The notes: generated by a model not told the origin, from the sequence alone. A stretch of 29,658 bases of DNA from JAHFLQ01 sp964432465 (GCA_964432465.1 CAYSNI010000064.1:1-29658); one strand, 5' to 3'. Positions 5,050-13,135 are shown, counted from the stretch's first letter. Made by a program: numbers and translations.

Positions 5050-6345
5050 ATGAACACGCGCCCCGTTAGAAGCAGGCCGCCCTTGAATGGCCGTAGCCAT
5101 CGCCTAAAAGGCGGGGCGGCTTCTAACGGGGTGAAGATCGCGATTATCGGTTTCGGACGTGAAGGAAAGTCCGTATGGAAATTCCTAAAAAAAACTGCTC
5201 GATATAAAAAGGCGGAAATCCAGATTCTAGACCAGAAAAGCGACCCCCACTATTTAAGACATTTAGATCAGTTTGACCTGGTCTTCAGATCACCCGGCGT
5301 TCCTTACAATCTTCCGGAAATTCAGCAAGCTATAAAAAATGGTGTCCGGCTCACTAGCGCCACAAAATTATTCTTTGAACTTGCGACTCCAATCCTTAGG
5401 CGCGGCTCCGGACAAATTGTCGGCGTTACCGGAACGAAGGGAAAGGGCACCACCTCAACACTGATCTATAAACTTCTGAAAGTAGCCGGTAAGCGCGTAC
5501 TTCTTGCCGGCAATATTGGTAAGTCGCCCTTGGAAATCCTACCCAATGTCACAAAATCCACAATTGTTATTCTCGAGCTTTCCAGCTTTCAGCTTTGGGA
5601 TCTTCGGAAATCTCCGTCGGTCGCCGTGATTACCGACATATTTCCTGATCATCAGGATGTCCATAAAGGAATGAGGGACTATCTTGACGCTAAGGCCAGC
5701 ATCGCTAAATTCCAGAAAAAATCAGATGTCGTATTCTATTTTCAATCTAGCGCCGCCGCGAAAAAAATCGCGCAACAAAGTAAAGGAAAAAAAATCGCTG
5801 TAACCGCTCCGGACACTTTAGAAAAAAACCGAATCCTAGCCACGACCGTAGCCCGCCACCTTGGCTGTCCGGACAAAATTTTGAATCGAGCTATAAAAAC
5901 AATCAAGGGACTGGGGCATCGCCTGGAGCTTGTCCGAACCCATCGAGGCATCCGCTATTACAATGATTCGGCTAGCACCAATCCCAATACTACGGCGGCG
6001 GCAATCACTTCTTTTACCGAACCGATGATCGTTATTGCTGGTGGTAAAGACAAAAATTTAAACTATAAGCCGCTGGCGCGGGCAATTAAAAAATCCGGGC
6101 AGGTTCGCCTTGTAATCTTAATGGGTGAAAATAAGGAAAAAATAGCCCACTCAATTCGACGAGCCGGAGCGGAGATTCGTTTCGCCTCTGATCTTGTCAC
6201 TGCCGTACAACTTGCGCAAAACCGCGCGGCGATAAATCATTCATCAATTATTCTATTTTCTCCAGGCGCGGCTAGTTTTGATATGTTCGCAGACTACGAT
6301 GATCGGGGCGCGCAGTTTAAAAAAATCATACAAGCAGCTAATTGA
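5050..6345 (+). CDS. murD: UDP-N-acetylmuramoylalanine-D-glutamate ligase
   Basis: MurD adds D-glutamate to UDP-MurNAc-L-Ala in the cytoplasmic stage of peptidoglycan synthesis, using ATP. The Rossmann start IAIIGFGREGKS is followed by the P-loop GTKGKGTT (residues 128-135), the Mur ligase central motif ELSSFQL, DHQDVH, and the NDSASTNPN and GGKDKN motifs before the C-terminal domain. Length is 431 residues from ATG 5050. The enzyme proper begins at VKIAIIGFG (GTG at 5131). The 27 residues before it are encoded by a palindromic element in frame. I prefer 5050 because the divergent promoter places the transcript start there; ATG 5026 would overlap the -10 box, and GTG 5131 lies in the hairpin stem with no Shine-Dalgarno site. 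Peptidoglycan synthesis implies a conventional wall. Confidence 0.9.
   Translation: MNTRPVRSRPPLNGRSHRLKGGAASNGVKIAIIGFGREGKSVWKFLKKTARYKKAEIQILDQKSDPHYLRHLDQFDLVFRSPGVPYNLPEIQQAIKNGVRLTSATKLFFELATPILRRGSGQIVGVTGTKGKGTTSTLIYKLLKVAGKRVLLAGNIGKSPLEILPNVTKSTIVILELSSFQLWDLRKSPSVAVITDIFPDHQDVHKGMRDYLDAKASIAKFQKKSDVVFYFQSSAAAKKIAQQSKGKKIAVTAPDTLEKNRILATTVARHLGCPDKILNRAIKTIKGLGHRLELVRTHRGIRYYNDSASTNPNTTAAAITSFTEPMIVIAGGKDKNLNYKPLARAIKKSGQVRLVILMGENKEKIAHSIRRAGAEIRFASDLVTAVQLAQNRAAINHSSIILFSPGAASFDMFADYDDRGAQFKKIIQAAN
5061..5131. repeat. Palindromic element inserted in frame at the murD N-terminus
   Basis: Outer arms CCCCGTTAGAAGC (5061-5073) and GCTTCTAACGGGG (5119-5131) are perfectly complementary. 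CCGCCC (5077-5082) can pair with GGGCGG (5114-5119). Inside are two further hairpins: TGGC-CGTA-GCCA and CGCC-TAAAA-GGCG. The whole 71 nt is open in the murD frame and encodes an Arg/Gly/Pro-rich stretch (RPVRSRPPLNGRSHR and onward). This resembles the in-frame palindromic elements described in Rickettsia genes. Confidence 0.75.
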
Positions 6346-6365
6346 GAAGTCCCTAATATAATAAT

Positions 6366-6394
6366 TTGATTTTATATTGTAAAATCGTTAATAT
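6366..6394 (+). promoter_or_regulatory. Promoter for tRNA-Asp
   Basis: TTGATT (6366-6371), 17-nt spacer, TAATAT (6389-6394). The predicted start near 6401 is about 12 nt upstream of the tRNA 5' end. Confidence 0.65.
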
Positions 6395-6412
6395 AACCTC
6401 TAGTTAACCAAT

Positions 6413-6484
6413 GCGGTGGTAGCTTAGCGGCAAAGCGCCTCCCTGTCACGGAGGAGATCGCGGGTTCGATTCCCGTCCACCGCG
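6413..6484 (+). tRNA. tRNA-Asp (anticodon GUC)
   Basis: Acceptor GCGGTGG/CCACCGC, D-arm GCTT..AAGC, anticodon arm CCTCC-CTGTCAC-GGAGG with anticodon GTC, T-arm CGGG-TTCGATT-CCCG, discriminator G. CCA is not encoded (CAA follows), unlike the tRNA-Lys gene. Confidence 0.95.
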
Positions 6485-6492
6485 CAAAAAAT

Positions 6493-6517
6493 CAAAATGC
6501 CCCTACTGGGGGTTTTG
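6493..6517 (+). terminator. Terminator after tRNA-Asp
   Basis: CAAAA..CCCC-TACT-GGGG..TTTTG folds back with a small internal loop, and the descending TTTTG forms the U-tract. It is 9 nt after the tRNA. Confidence 0.5.
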
Positions 6518-6567
6518 TTATCCTAGGGGGCCAAAGGGGTAGGATTCACGGCCCTTGCTCATAAATA

Positions 6568-6591
6568 AAAATACCCCGGAGGGGGTATTTT
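6568..6591. terminator. Bidirectional terminator between tRNA-Asp and the 73-aa gene
   Basis: AAAATACCCC (6568-6577) pairs perfectly with GGGGTATTTT (6582-6591) around a 4-nt loop. The A/T flanks give a U-tract in either direction. It sits 2 nt beyond the stop of the minus-strand gene. Confidence 0.75.
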
Positions 6592-6593
6592 AG

Positions 6594-6815
6594 TTAGTTG
6601 TTCTTTTTGTAATCCCGGGCAATATCACGAATAAATTTACGGATAGCCGGGATCCTTTTCCCATATTTGTGGCACGCGCCGGAAACGATGTTCTGGATCG
6701 GTATCTTGGTTTTGTCCGCTACGCTCCTCAAAGCGCGATGAAGTTCGACCGGAATCTCCCAAAGAATCGGTTCGCCATGCAGAAAGAAATGAATCGTCCT
6801 AGTGACGCCTTCCAT
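6594..6815 (-). CDS. Small basic protein of unknown function (73 aa)
   Basis: A 73-residue basic protein. An N-terminal strand-like segment TRTIHFFLHGEPILWEIP is followed by two helices (VELHRALRSVADKT and IPAIRKFIRDIARDYKK). The strand-helix-helix order and the IPVELHRAL phrase are reminiscent of ribbon-helix-helix DNA-binding proteins, but the match is only by shape and I would not assign it. It is a well-formed gene: GAGGAG lies 5 nt before the ATG, a promoter lies at 6846-6874 inside the end of the neighbouring gene, and a hairpin terminator follows. No signal peptide or membrane segment is visible. No toxin or antitoxin partner gene is next to it. Confidence 0.7.
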   Translation of the reverse strand: MEGVTRTIHFFLHGEPILWEIPVELHRALRSVADKTKIPIQNIVSGACHKYGKRIPAIRKFIRDIARDYKKNN

Positions 6816-6845
6816 GAAGCTCCTCTAAATTAAAAGAACGCTAAT

Positions 6846-6874
6846 AGTATGGAAAAAATATCAAAATTAGTCAA
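6846..6874 (-). promoter_or_regulatory. Promoter for the 73-aa gene
   Basis: Minus strand TTGACT (6874-6869), 17-nt spacer, CATACT (6851-6846). It overlaps the last codons of the upstream membrane-protein gene (stop at 6867). Confidence 0.6.
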
Positions 6875-7433
6875 GTAGGCCGTTTTCTTTAAAAGCTTCC
6901 TGATAAATTCGCAACACCTTCAAAGCCTCATTTTTTGGAATTTCGTAGTCCGCTTCTCTCATGACACGATTTCTGATTTGGTGAGCCTCGTGTAGTTGAT
7001 CCATGTTAGAAAAAACCTGCGGCTCTATCTGTTTAAATCGGTCATCAACGCTACTCGCCCGATAGCCACTAGCTTTCAATATCTCATCCATTAATTGATC
7101 CGCCTCTAAAATCGCGATCTTCCAGTTTGAGGAAACGTTAGTCTTCATGCGCCTGATCACGTGCTTCCAAGCTCTAAGCTGGCGATACTTACCAACGTCA
7201 CCTACGCCGTACATATCCATATACTTCTCAATGACTCGATTCTTCATATAATTGCTCGCGGCGATACAATAGATTGTAAACCATAAAAGTAAGCCGGAAA
7301 TAATAATGGAGCTGACATAAATAAACGGCATAGCGGGATGAAAATAATCCACCGTTACTTCTCGGATAATCAAAAAATACTTCACAGTCAAACTGACCAC
7401 AGCGTGAAACTTATTAAGTAGATTCTCAAACAT
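6867..7433 (-). CDS. Membrane-anchored protein with HEPN-like C-terminal domain
   Basis: A 188-residue protein. A hydrophobic segment near residues 36-60 (PFIYVSSIIISGLLLWFTIY) gives one membrane span, and the rest is cytoplasmic and helical. The C-terminal part (WKIAILEADQLMDEIL, then EAHQIRNRVMREADYEI) matches a family I know from Patescibacteria, where the equivalent of RNRVMRE usually reads RNRIAHE, close to the R-x4-H motif of HEPN domains. Here His is replaced by Arg, so any RNase activity is doubtful. It starts 1 nt after the gatA stop and is certainly co-transcribed with gatC-gatA, but a role in tRNA amidation is not implied by that alone. There is no terminator between it and the next gene, which has its own promoter. 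Confidence 0.7.
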   Translation of the reverse strand: MFENLLNKFHAVVSLTVKYFLIIREVTVDYFHPAMPFIYVSSIIISGLLLWFTIYCIAASNYMKNRVIEKYMDMYGVGDVGKYRQLRAWKHVIRRMKTNVSSNWKIAILEADQLMDEILKASGYRASSVDDRFKQIEPQVFSNMDQLHEAHQIRNRVMREADYEIPKNEALKVLRIYQEAFKENGLLD

Positions 7434-7434
7434 G

Positions 7435-8874
7435 CTAGGTTATTTTTTCGTATAACTGACCTACTTTCAGTATATCAAGTTCGCTCCAGTGCTTTCCCAT
7501 TAATTGAAATCCTACCGGCAAACCATTAACTCCCTTAACGGGAATAGAGATTGCCGGAATGCCGGCCATATTCGCCGGAATGGTGAAAATATCTGACAAG
7601 TACATAGCCAACGGGTCATTGGTTTTTTCACCAAATTTAAAAGCGGCAGTCGGCGTAACCGGAGTAAGGATCATGTCTACTTCTTTAAAGGCCTGGTCAA
7701 AATCCTGCTTAATTAAGCGTCGCACTTTCTGTGCTTTAGTATAATAAGCGTCGTAATATCCGGAAGAAAGAACATGGGTTCCTAAAATAATACGTCGCTT
7801 GGCTTCCGGGCCAAAGCCACGACTGCGATTCTTTTTATAAAGTTCTGCGAGACTACCATGGCGATTCACACCGGACACTTCACCGTAGCGAATACCATCC
7901 AGCCTGCCTAAGTTAGAACTAACTTCCGCCGGCATAATAATGTAGTAGCAGGACAGCGCGTATTGAGTGTGGGGCAGACTAATCTCTTTAAATGTAATGC
8001 CTAAGCTCTTCAGCGCGTTAATCGCATCTTCGGTAGCTTTAATTACGGCAGGATCAGTTCCACTCACAAAATATTCCTTCGGAAGACCGATGGTCATATT
8101 TTTTATCTTCTCAAGATCAGGCAATGCCGAGTCGCCAAATTTCGTATCCACGCTGGTAGCGTCAAACCGGTCTTTACCGGCGATCGCGCGGAAAACGATC
8201 GTGGCATCTTCTACCGTTTTCGTGAACGGGCCGATCTGATCCAAACTAGAGGCCATCGCGATCAAGCCATGACGGGAAACCGCCCCATAGGTCGGCTTAA
8301 GACCAACGACGCCACAAAAACTAGCCGGCTGACGAATCGAACCGCCAGTATCTGACCCCAAAGACGCCAGCGCCATATTCGCGGCGACCGCCGCCGCGGA
8401 GCCACCGGAGGAACCTCCTGGCACTCTTTCAAGATCGTGGGGATTCTTAGTTTTTTTAAACGCTGAATTTTCTGTAGACGATCCCATCGCGAATTCATCC
8501 ATGTTGGTCTTACCTAGAAATACCGCTCCCGCATCTTTAAGCCTGGTGATTACGGTCGCATCATAGGCAGATTTATAATTCTCCAGCATCTTAGAACCGG
8601 CGGTGGCTGGCTTACCCTCGATGAGAATGTTGTCTTTAAAAGCCATTGGCACCCCGGCCATTAGTCCCGGCTCTTCGCCTCGCGCTACCGCAAGATCCGC
8701 TTGTTCAGCCTGCTTTACCGCCTCGTCTTTCATCAGATGCAGGTAGGCGCCAACTTCTTTATCTTTTTCCGCTATATAATCAAAATAGGCTTGTGTAATT
8801 TCCAGCGCGGTAAACTCCTTTTTCATCATCCCGTCGTGAAACTTTTTAATAGTTAGATTGTGTAAATTTTTCAT
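7435..8874 (-). CDS. gatA: Aspartyl/glutamyl-tRNA amidotransferase subunit A
   Basis: GatA is the amidase subunit of GatCAB, which releases ammonia from glutamine and passes it to GatB to convert Glu-tRNA(Gln) or Asp-tRNA(Asn) to the amide form. All three catalytic residues of the amidase-signature family are present: Lys80 in AFKDNI, cis-Ser155 in PGGSSGGS, and nucleophile Ser179 in SDTGGSIRQPAS. The length (479 aa) is normal for the family. It starts directly after the gatC stop (8875/8874) with no Shine-Dalgarno site, so it is probably translationally coupled. GatB is not in this window. The presence of the complex suggests that glutaminyl- and/or asparaginyl-tRNA synthetase is missing from the genome, as is common in reduced bacteria. 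Confidence 0.95.
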   Translation of the reverse strand: MKNLHNLTIKKFHDGMMKKEFTALEITQAYFDYIAEKDKEVGAYLHLMKDEAVKQAEQADLAVARGEEPGLMAGVPMAFKDNILIEGKPATAGSKMLENYKSAYDATVITRLKDAGAVFLGKTNMDEFAMGSSTENSAFKKTKNPHDLERVPGGSSGGSAAAVAANMALASLGSDTGGSIRQPASFCGVVGLKPTYGAVSRHGLIAMASSLDQIGPFTKTVEDATIVFRAIAGKDRFDATSVDTKFGDSALPDLEKIKNMTIGLPKEYFVSGTDPAVIKATEDAINALKSLGITFKEISLPHTQYALSCYYIIMPAEVSSNLGRLDGIRYGEVSGVNRHGSLAELYKKNRSRGFGPEAKRRIILGTHVLSSGYYDAYYTKAQKVRRLIKQDFDQAFKEVDMILTPVTPTAAFKFGEKTNDPLAMYLSDIFTIPANMAGIPAISIPVKGVNGLPVGFQLMGKHWSELDILKVGQLYEKIT

Positions 8875-9171
8875 CTACTTATTAAAGACATTTGGTACTT
8901 TCAGCCAGTGTTTTTCTTTTTCCGGAAAAGCCTGGACGACATTATCAGGCGACAAGCTACTTTTTTTATCGCCATCTTCTCGAAATACGTTTTTTAATTG
9001 CGTTCCTCCAGTCATAGGCGCGACATTCTGGATATCCAAAGTTTGCAATTCCGAAAAATGATCCAGGATTTTCTTTAAATCGTCCGCGAATTTCTCCTCT
9101 TCGTTTTCGGTAAGGTCTAAACGGGCGAGGCCTGCCAAATGTAGCAGTTCTTTTTTGTTAATTTCAGCCAT
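8875..9171 (-). CDS. gatC: Aspartyl/glutamyl-tRNA amidotransferase subunit C
   Basis: A 98-residue GatC, the small subunit that stabilises the GatA-GatB interface. The family pattern is clear: an N-terminal helix HLAGLARLDLTENEEEKFA, a second helix DDLKKILDHFSELQTLD, then the turn IQNVAPMTGG and a C-terminal extended segment (NVFREDG...FNK) that wraps around GatA in known structures. It is first in the gatC-gatA-membrane protein unit. A TATAAT box at 9192-9187 lies 16 nt before the ATG, so the leader should be only about 9 nt with no Shine-Dalgarno site. The stop codon abuts the gatA start. Confidence 0.92.
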   Translation of the reverse strand: MAEINKKELLHLAGLARLDLTENEEEKFADDLKKILDHFSELQTLDIQNVAPMTGGTQLKNVFREDGDKKSSLSPDNVVQAFPEKEKHWLKVPNVFNK

Positions 9172-9186
9172 ATATTTATCGAGTTA

Positions 9187-9192
9187 ATTATA
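9187..9192 (-). promoter_or_regulatory. -10 box for gatCA
   Basis: TATAAT on the minus strand. A weak TTTAAA at 17-nt spacing lies inside the upstream terminator stem. The predicted leader is about 9 nt. Confidence 0.45.
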
Positions 9193-9196
9193 AATG

Positions 9197-9222
9197 AAAA
9201 ACTCGGCTATTTAAAGCCGAGT
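9197..9222 (-). terminator. Terminator of the pilM-ligA operon
   Basis: Minus strand ACTCGGCT-TTAAAT-AGCCGAGT (9222-9201), a perfect 8-bp stem, followed by TTTTC. It closes the operon whose last gene stops at 9229 and separates it from gatC. Confidence 0.85.
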
Positions 9223-9228
9223 CAGTTG

Positions 9229-9648
9229 TTACTTTTTTTGATAATGGACGATCCAGCAGTAGTGGTAATCACTTGGATCTCCCCTCTCCCACATATTCGT
9301 GATTACAAAGCCGGGATGCGCCTTTTGCCATTCACCCTCCGCGTGCGACATCTGGGTGGTAATTTCCTCTGAATTTGAGATCATTGTGGGCGGATAGACT
9401 ATAAATGAGGAGGCCTCATTATCCACTACACGGGCCGGTTTTGAATCAAGTGGTTTTAGCGATTGACCAGTGGTAACGGCGGTGTCGCTGACGTTGAGCG
9501 AAGAATTAATTGACTGGGACAAAATATAGGCCGCTAGTAAGAACAGGGCCACAAATAGTAGCACCTTTCCAGGACTGGTCGTGCCGTCATCTGATGGCTT
9601 TTTAGGCTTCTTCCATGGACTTGGCTTTTCCGGTGGTGGACCCATCAT
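9229..9648 (-). CDS. Single-pass membrane protein with extracytoplasmic domain, unknown function
   Basis: A 139-residue protein: a short cytoplasmic, Pro/Lys-rich N-terminus (MMGPPPEKPSPWKKPKKP), one membrane span (KVLLFVALFLLAAYILS), and an outside domain of about 85 residues ending HYCWIVHYQKK. I do not recognise the outside domain. The start at ATG 9648 is chosen because GGAGG (9658-9654) lies 5 nt upstream; the longer frame from a TTG at 9660 would overlap that site. It is the last gene of the pilM-to-ligA operon, 41 nt after ligA, and is followed by the operon terminator. Co-transcription with type IV pilus genes is suggestive of an envelope role but nothing more specific. Confidence 0.7.
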   Translation of the reverse strand: MMGPPPEKPSPWKKPKKPSDDGTTSPGKVLLFVALFLLAAYILSQSINSSLNVSDTAVTTGQSLKPLDSKPARVVDNEASSFIVYPPTMISNSEEITTQMSHAEGEWQKAHPGFVITNMWERGDPSDYHYCWIVHYQKK

Positions 9649-9689
9649 ACTAGCCTCCAATCAAAAAACTGGAATAACTATACCAAACC

Positions 9690-11711
9690 TTATCCTTTTA
9701 ACAAGTCTAAAAATTCCTTTTCATCAAGAATTTTTATATCAAGCTTTTGCGCTTTTTCTAATTTCGATCCTGCCTCAGATCCAGCGACTAAATAGGCAGT
9801 GCCCTTAGACACCGATTCACTCACTTCCCCGCCAAACTGACGAATCTTCTCTTTCGCCTCGTCCCGACTCATAGATTCGAGCGTGCCGGTCAGTACAAAT
9901 GTCGAACCGCTCAACTTAGAACTCACAACTTCTAGCTTACCAGCCTCCAATGTCACGCCAACCTTAGCCAGTTTTTTGATCAGATCACGACGTGACCGGT
10001 CCTGAAAATACTCATGGATACTCTCGGCTACTGCCGGTCCAACATCAGAAATGGATTGTAAATCAGTTAAAGACCAGGCACTGACAATTTCCAAAATATC
10101 TTCCGGACTCACAATCTTCTTCTTACTAATTGCAATAATCTTTTGCGCTAAAAGCCGCGCCGTCTCTTCGCCGACATGTAAAATACCTAACGCGCCGATA
10201 AATCGATTCAGAGAGATCTTCTTACGAGCCTGAATTTCATTTACAATATTTTCCGCGGACTTTTCGCCAAACCGATCCAGCGCAGCCAGATCGCCTTTTA
10301 GAATAGTAAAAATTTCCGCCGCGTCAGTGATCAGGCCTTCATCTAAAAACCGGTCTACGATTTTTGGACCTACCCCATCCATGCCAAATAAAGCCACAAA
10401 ATGATACAGAAACTCACGTTGTCTGGCTCCACAGTTGGGATTACCGCACTTATAGGCTACGCCATCCCTCACCACCGGCGAACCGTCCACTGGACACTTC
10501 TTCGGCATATGAAATTCTTTCTCCTTTCCCGTGCGCAACTCCGCTAACACCTTATTGACCTGCGGGATCACATCCCCGGCGCGGCTCACAATCACCGTAT
10601 CGCCAATCTTCAGACCAAGACGCTGGATCTCGTCATAGTTATGGAGCGTAGCGTGCGTGATTGTGATCCCGCCAACCTGCACAGCTCGCAGAACTGCTAC
10701 TGGCGTCAGCGTGCCAGTTCGCCCCACTTGTATCTGAATTTCTTCAACTACCGTGGTCGCTTCTTTCGGAGAAAACTTGTACGCGATTGCGCCACGAGGA
10801 GCCTTGCCGATCACGCCCGCAGTCTCAAACGTCTTATTATCATTGATCACCACCACGACGCCATCGATCTCGTAGGGAATCTTTTCTCGGATCTTATCAG
10901 TTTCTTTATGGAATTTAAAAATACCATCAACAAAAGTTACTTTTTCAGTATACGGATTGGTAGTAAATCCCCACTTCTTCAGAAGCTCATGCTCCTCTGC
11001 GTGGGTTTTTTGGCCGACATTGGTAACCACGGCGTATTGAAATGAACGGAGCTTCCGCGAAGCGGTAATTTTAGGATCCAGCTGACGAATCGTGCCGGCG
11101 GCAAGATTGCGTGGATTAGCATAAGTTTTTCCACCCTTCTTTTCTAGCTCCTTATTAATAAACGCGAACTGTTTTTTAGTGAGGTAGACCTCGCCCCGGA
11201 CAACTAAATGCTTCGGTGGATTACCTTCCAGTGTTAGAGGAATAGCTTCCACGGTCCTTAAATTTTGCGTCACATTTTCTCCTACCAAACCATCGCCACG
11301 GGTCGAGCCGGTAGTGAAAATTCCACTCTCGTAGACCAGCTCAATAGAAAGCCCATCGATCTTGTGCTCACAATAAAATTCTTCCTTCACCTTTCGGCCA
11401 AGATAATTTTCTACACGCTTCAGCCAGTCGCGTACGTCATCTCCAGAAAAAGCATCATTAAGTGAAATCATCGGCTTCTCATGCTTCACTTTTTCAAATT
11501 GCTTCAATGGCGCTCCGGCAACTCGCTGAGTCGGAGAATCTGGCATCACCAGTTCAGGAAATTCTTGTTCAAGATCAAAAAGCTCTTTTTTAAGAGTATC
11601 TAGTGCCTCATCCGAAATCAGCGATTTATTCTCGACATGATAAGCATGACGATACTTGTCGATCGCTTTCTTCAAATGCTCGATTCGTTCTCTCGCCTGC
11701 TTCTTAACCAT
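9690..11711 (-). CDS. ligA: NAD-dependent DNA ligase
   Basis: LigA seals nicks using NAD+ and is essential for joining Okazaki fragments. The full bacterial domain order is visible in 673 residues: domain Ia helices (residues 1-60, with the NAD-contacting tyrosine region RHAYHV); the adenylation domain with the nucleotide-accepting lysine in CEHKIDG (K117) and motifs TRGDG and RGEVY; an OB fold; a four-Cys zinc finger (CPVDGSP...CGNPNCG, about residues 400-425); helix-hairpin-helix repeats (FGMDGVGPK, LDRFGEKSAENI); and a C-terminal BRCT domain (STFVLTGTLESMSRDEAK). No residue looks missing. It starts 3 nt after the upstream membrane-protein gene, so it is in the middle of a tightly packed operon. 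Confidence 0.97.
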   Translation of the reverse strand: MVKKQARERIEHLKKAIDKYRHAYHVENKSLISDEALDTLKKELFDLEQEFPELVMPDSPTQRVAGAPLKQFEKVKHEKPMISLNDAFSGDDVRDWLKRVENYLGRKVKEEFYCEHKIDGLSIELVYESGIFTTGSTRGDGLVGENVTQNLRTVEAIPLTLEGNPPKHLVVRGEVYLTKKQFAFINKELEKKGGKTYANPRNLAAGTIRQLDPKITASRKLRSFQYAVVTNVGQKTHAEEHELLKKWGFTTNPYTEKVTFVDGIFKFHKETDKIREKIPYEIDGVVVVINDNKTFETAGVIGKAPRGAIAYKFSPKEATTVVEEIQIQVGRTGTLTPVAVLRAVQVGGITITHATLHNYDEIQRLGLKIGDTVIVSRAGDVIPQVNKVLAELRTGKEKEFHMPKKCPVDGSPVVRDGVAYKCGNPNCGARQREFLYHFVALFGMDGVGPKIVDRFLDEGLITDAAEIFTILKGDLAALDRFGEKSAENIVNEIQARKKISLNRFIGALGILHVGEETARLLAQKIIAISKKKIVSPEDILEIVSAWSLTDLQSISDVGPAVAESIHEYFQDRSRRDLIKKLAKVGVTLEAGKLEVVSSKLSGSTFVLTGTLESMSRDEAKEKIRQFGGEVSESVSKGTAYLVAGSEAGSKLEKAQKLDIKILDEKEFLDLLKG

Positions 11712-11714
11712 ACG

Positions 11715-12368
11715 CTAAGCAACGGCCACTAATGAATCCGGCTGGGTAGATTGCTTTACCAACAACTTACGATAAACAAACGCCATCGCGATTAAACATA
11801 CCGGAGCGGTAATCAGCAGTCCGATCATCAGCGCAATAGCTCCCGCTATATTGATCAGAGCGAGCAATATCGCGAAGCTGAAAAGATCCCAAACCTGCCC
11901 TTTAGTCATGGCCCAGCTCGCTTTCAGTGATTCGATTGGCCTCAGGCCTTTATCAATAATTAAATAACCGAAAAATTGAAACCGCATCGCCCAAATGATT
12001 CCCGGTACGACTAATAAAATAAATCCTCCGACTACAATAAGCATGTACAAGACTGAGGCGATCGCATAACTGATAACATGGCGATAACCAGAAATGAGGT
12101 GGCCGTAATCGGGCCTCTTCCCGTCCAAAAACATCAGGGGAATTTCTATAAGACCAATACTGATCACAAGGCGGAAAATCCAGTCAAACACTGCAACAAT
12201 AGCCGATAATGCTGGACTGTACGCGTCGGCGTAATCCTGAAGAGCGGCAATACCAAAATAAATTACGCCGATACCGGCGAATAAGGAGAGCAGGAAGCCG
12301 AAGTTATTTCTAAAAGTATTCCAGCCAAACTGGAGCGCTTCTTTAGTGGAGAATTTCGCGATAGTCAT
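11715..12368 (-). CDS. Polytopic membrane protein, YciC/DUF975-like
   Basis: A 217-residue integral membrane protein with about five or six hydrophobic segments (near residues 22-45, 58-80, 95-125, 155-190). The features that suggest the YciC / glycerophosphodiester-phosphodiesterase membrane-domain type are the early phrase EALQFGWNTFRNNFGF and the later SLKASWAMTKGQVWDLF (the repeated aromatic-Trp-x-x-x-x-x-N pattern), followed by a long glycine- and alanine-rich helix pair. The role of this family is not established. Its ATG shares a base with the stop of the prepilin peptidase gene (TAATG), so translation is coupled. No catalytic motif is visible. Confidence 0.65.
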   Translation of the reverse strand: MTIAKFSTKEALQFGWNTFRNNFGFLLSLFAGIGVIYFGIAALQDYADAYSPALSAIVAVFDWIFRLVISIGLIEIPLMFLDGKRPDYGHLISGYRHVISYAIASVLYMLIVVGGFILLVVPGIIWAMRFQFFGYLIIDKGLRPIESLKASWAMTKGQVWDLFSFAILLALINIAGAIALMIGLLITAPVCLIAMAFVYRKLLVKQSTQPDSLVAVA

Positions 12369-13129
12369 TAAAAATATATTCCGTATGTACCAATTATATA
12401 ATTTCCGAACAATAAAACAACCATGGCGGCCACGGCGAGAAATGGGCCGAACGGGATCCCGTCTTTCATAGTTTTACGCTTGGATAACAGAAGAAACACA
12501 GAAGAAATACTGCCGAGAACAAAGGCGGCTATAATAATCAGCAAAATTTTTGGCCAACCAAATAAAAATCCAAGCGCCGCAACAAGCTTGAGATCGCCCA
12601 TGCCCATCCCTTTTCCTTTTGTGATTAAAATAATCAAACCAAAGAACGCGGCGCCTACAAAAAATCCAAGCAGATGACCCTGCCAAATCGCAGAACTGCT
12701 GATTCCTTTATCTACCAAGATTCCAACCCCAAGTAAGGCCAGGAATAAATTGATCTGATCAGGAATAATATAAAGACGGAGATCGATCAAGCTCAATAAT
12801 AACAAGGCCATTGCGGCTAATAGCCAGATAAGTCCAATCTGTCCGGACATCAGGATACCAACAAACATCAGTCCAGAAACTAACTCAACTATCGGATACT
12901 GCCAACTTAACAACGCATGACAGTGTCGACAGCGGCCGAGTTGAATTACAAAACTCAAAAGTGGGATGAGCTCATACCAACGCAAAGTTATATCGCAATA
13001 TGGACACCGAGAACGGCCCATTATGATATCCGAACTAAATATCCTGCCGCCTTCTTTGTAGCGCAACGCGAGCACGTTGATGAAACTGCCGGCAACGAGG
13101 CCGAATAGAAAAAACGTAAGGAATGACAT
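12368..13129 (-). CDS. pilD: Prepilin peptidase (type IV prepilin leader peptidase / N-methylase, family A24)
   Basis: PilD cleaves the short leader of type IV prepilins at the inner face of the membrane and N-methylates the new N-terminus. In 253 residues the bacterial two-part layout is intact: the GSFINVLALRY start, two CxxC pairs binding zinc (C42/C45 and C67/C70) in the cytoplasmic methylase loop, and the aspartyl protease residues D116 (LIDLRLYIIPD) and D179 (GMGDLK). About seven or eight membrane spans are predicted. It lies 6 nt after pilT in the same operon. Substrate prepilins are not in this window. Confidence 0.93.
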   Translation of the reverse strand: MSFLTFFLFGLVAGSFINVLALRYKEGGRIFSSDIIMGRSRCPYCDITLRWYELIPLLSFVIQLGRCRHCHALLSWQYPIVELVSGLMFVGILMSGQIGLIWLLAAMALLLLSLIDLRLYIIPDQINLFLALLGVGILVDKGISSSAIWQGHLLGFFVGAAFFGLIILITKGKGMGMGDLKLVAALGFLFGWPKILLIIIAAFVLGSISSVFLLLSKRKTMKDGIPFGPFLAVAAMVVLLFGNYIIGTYGIYF

Positions 13130-13135
13130 GGTTGG

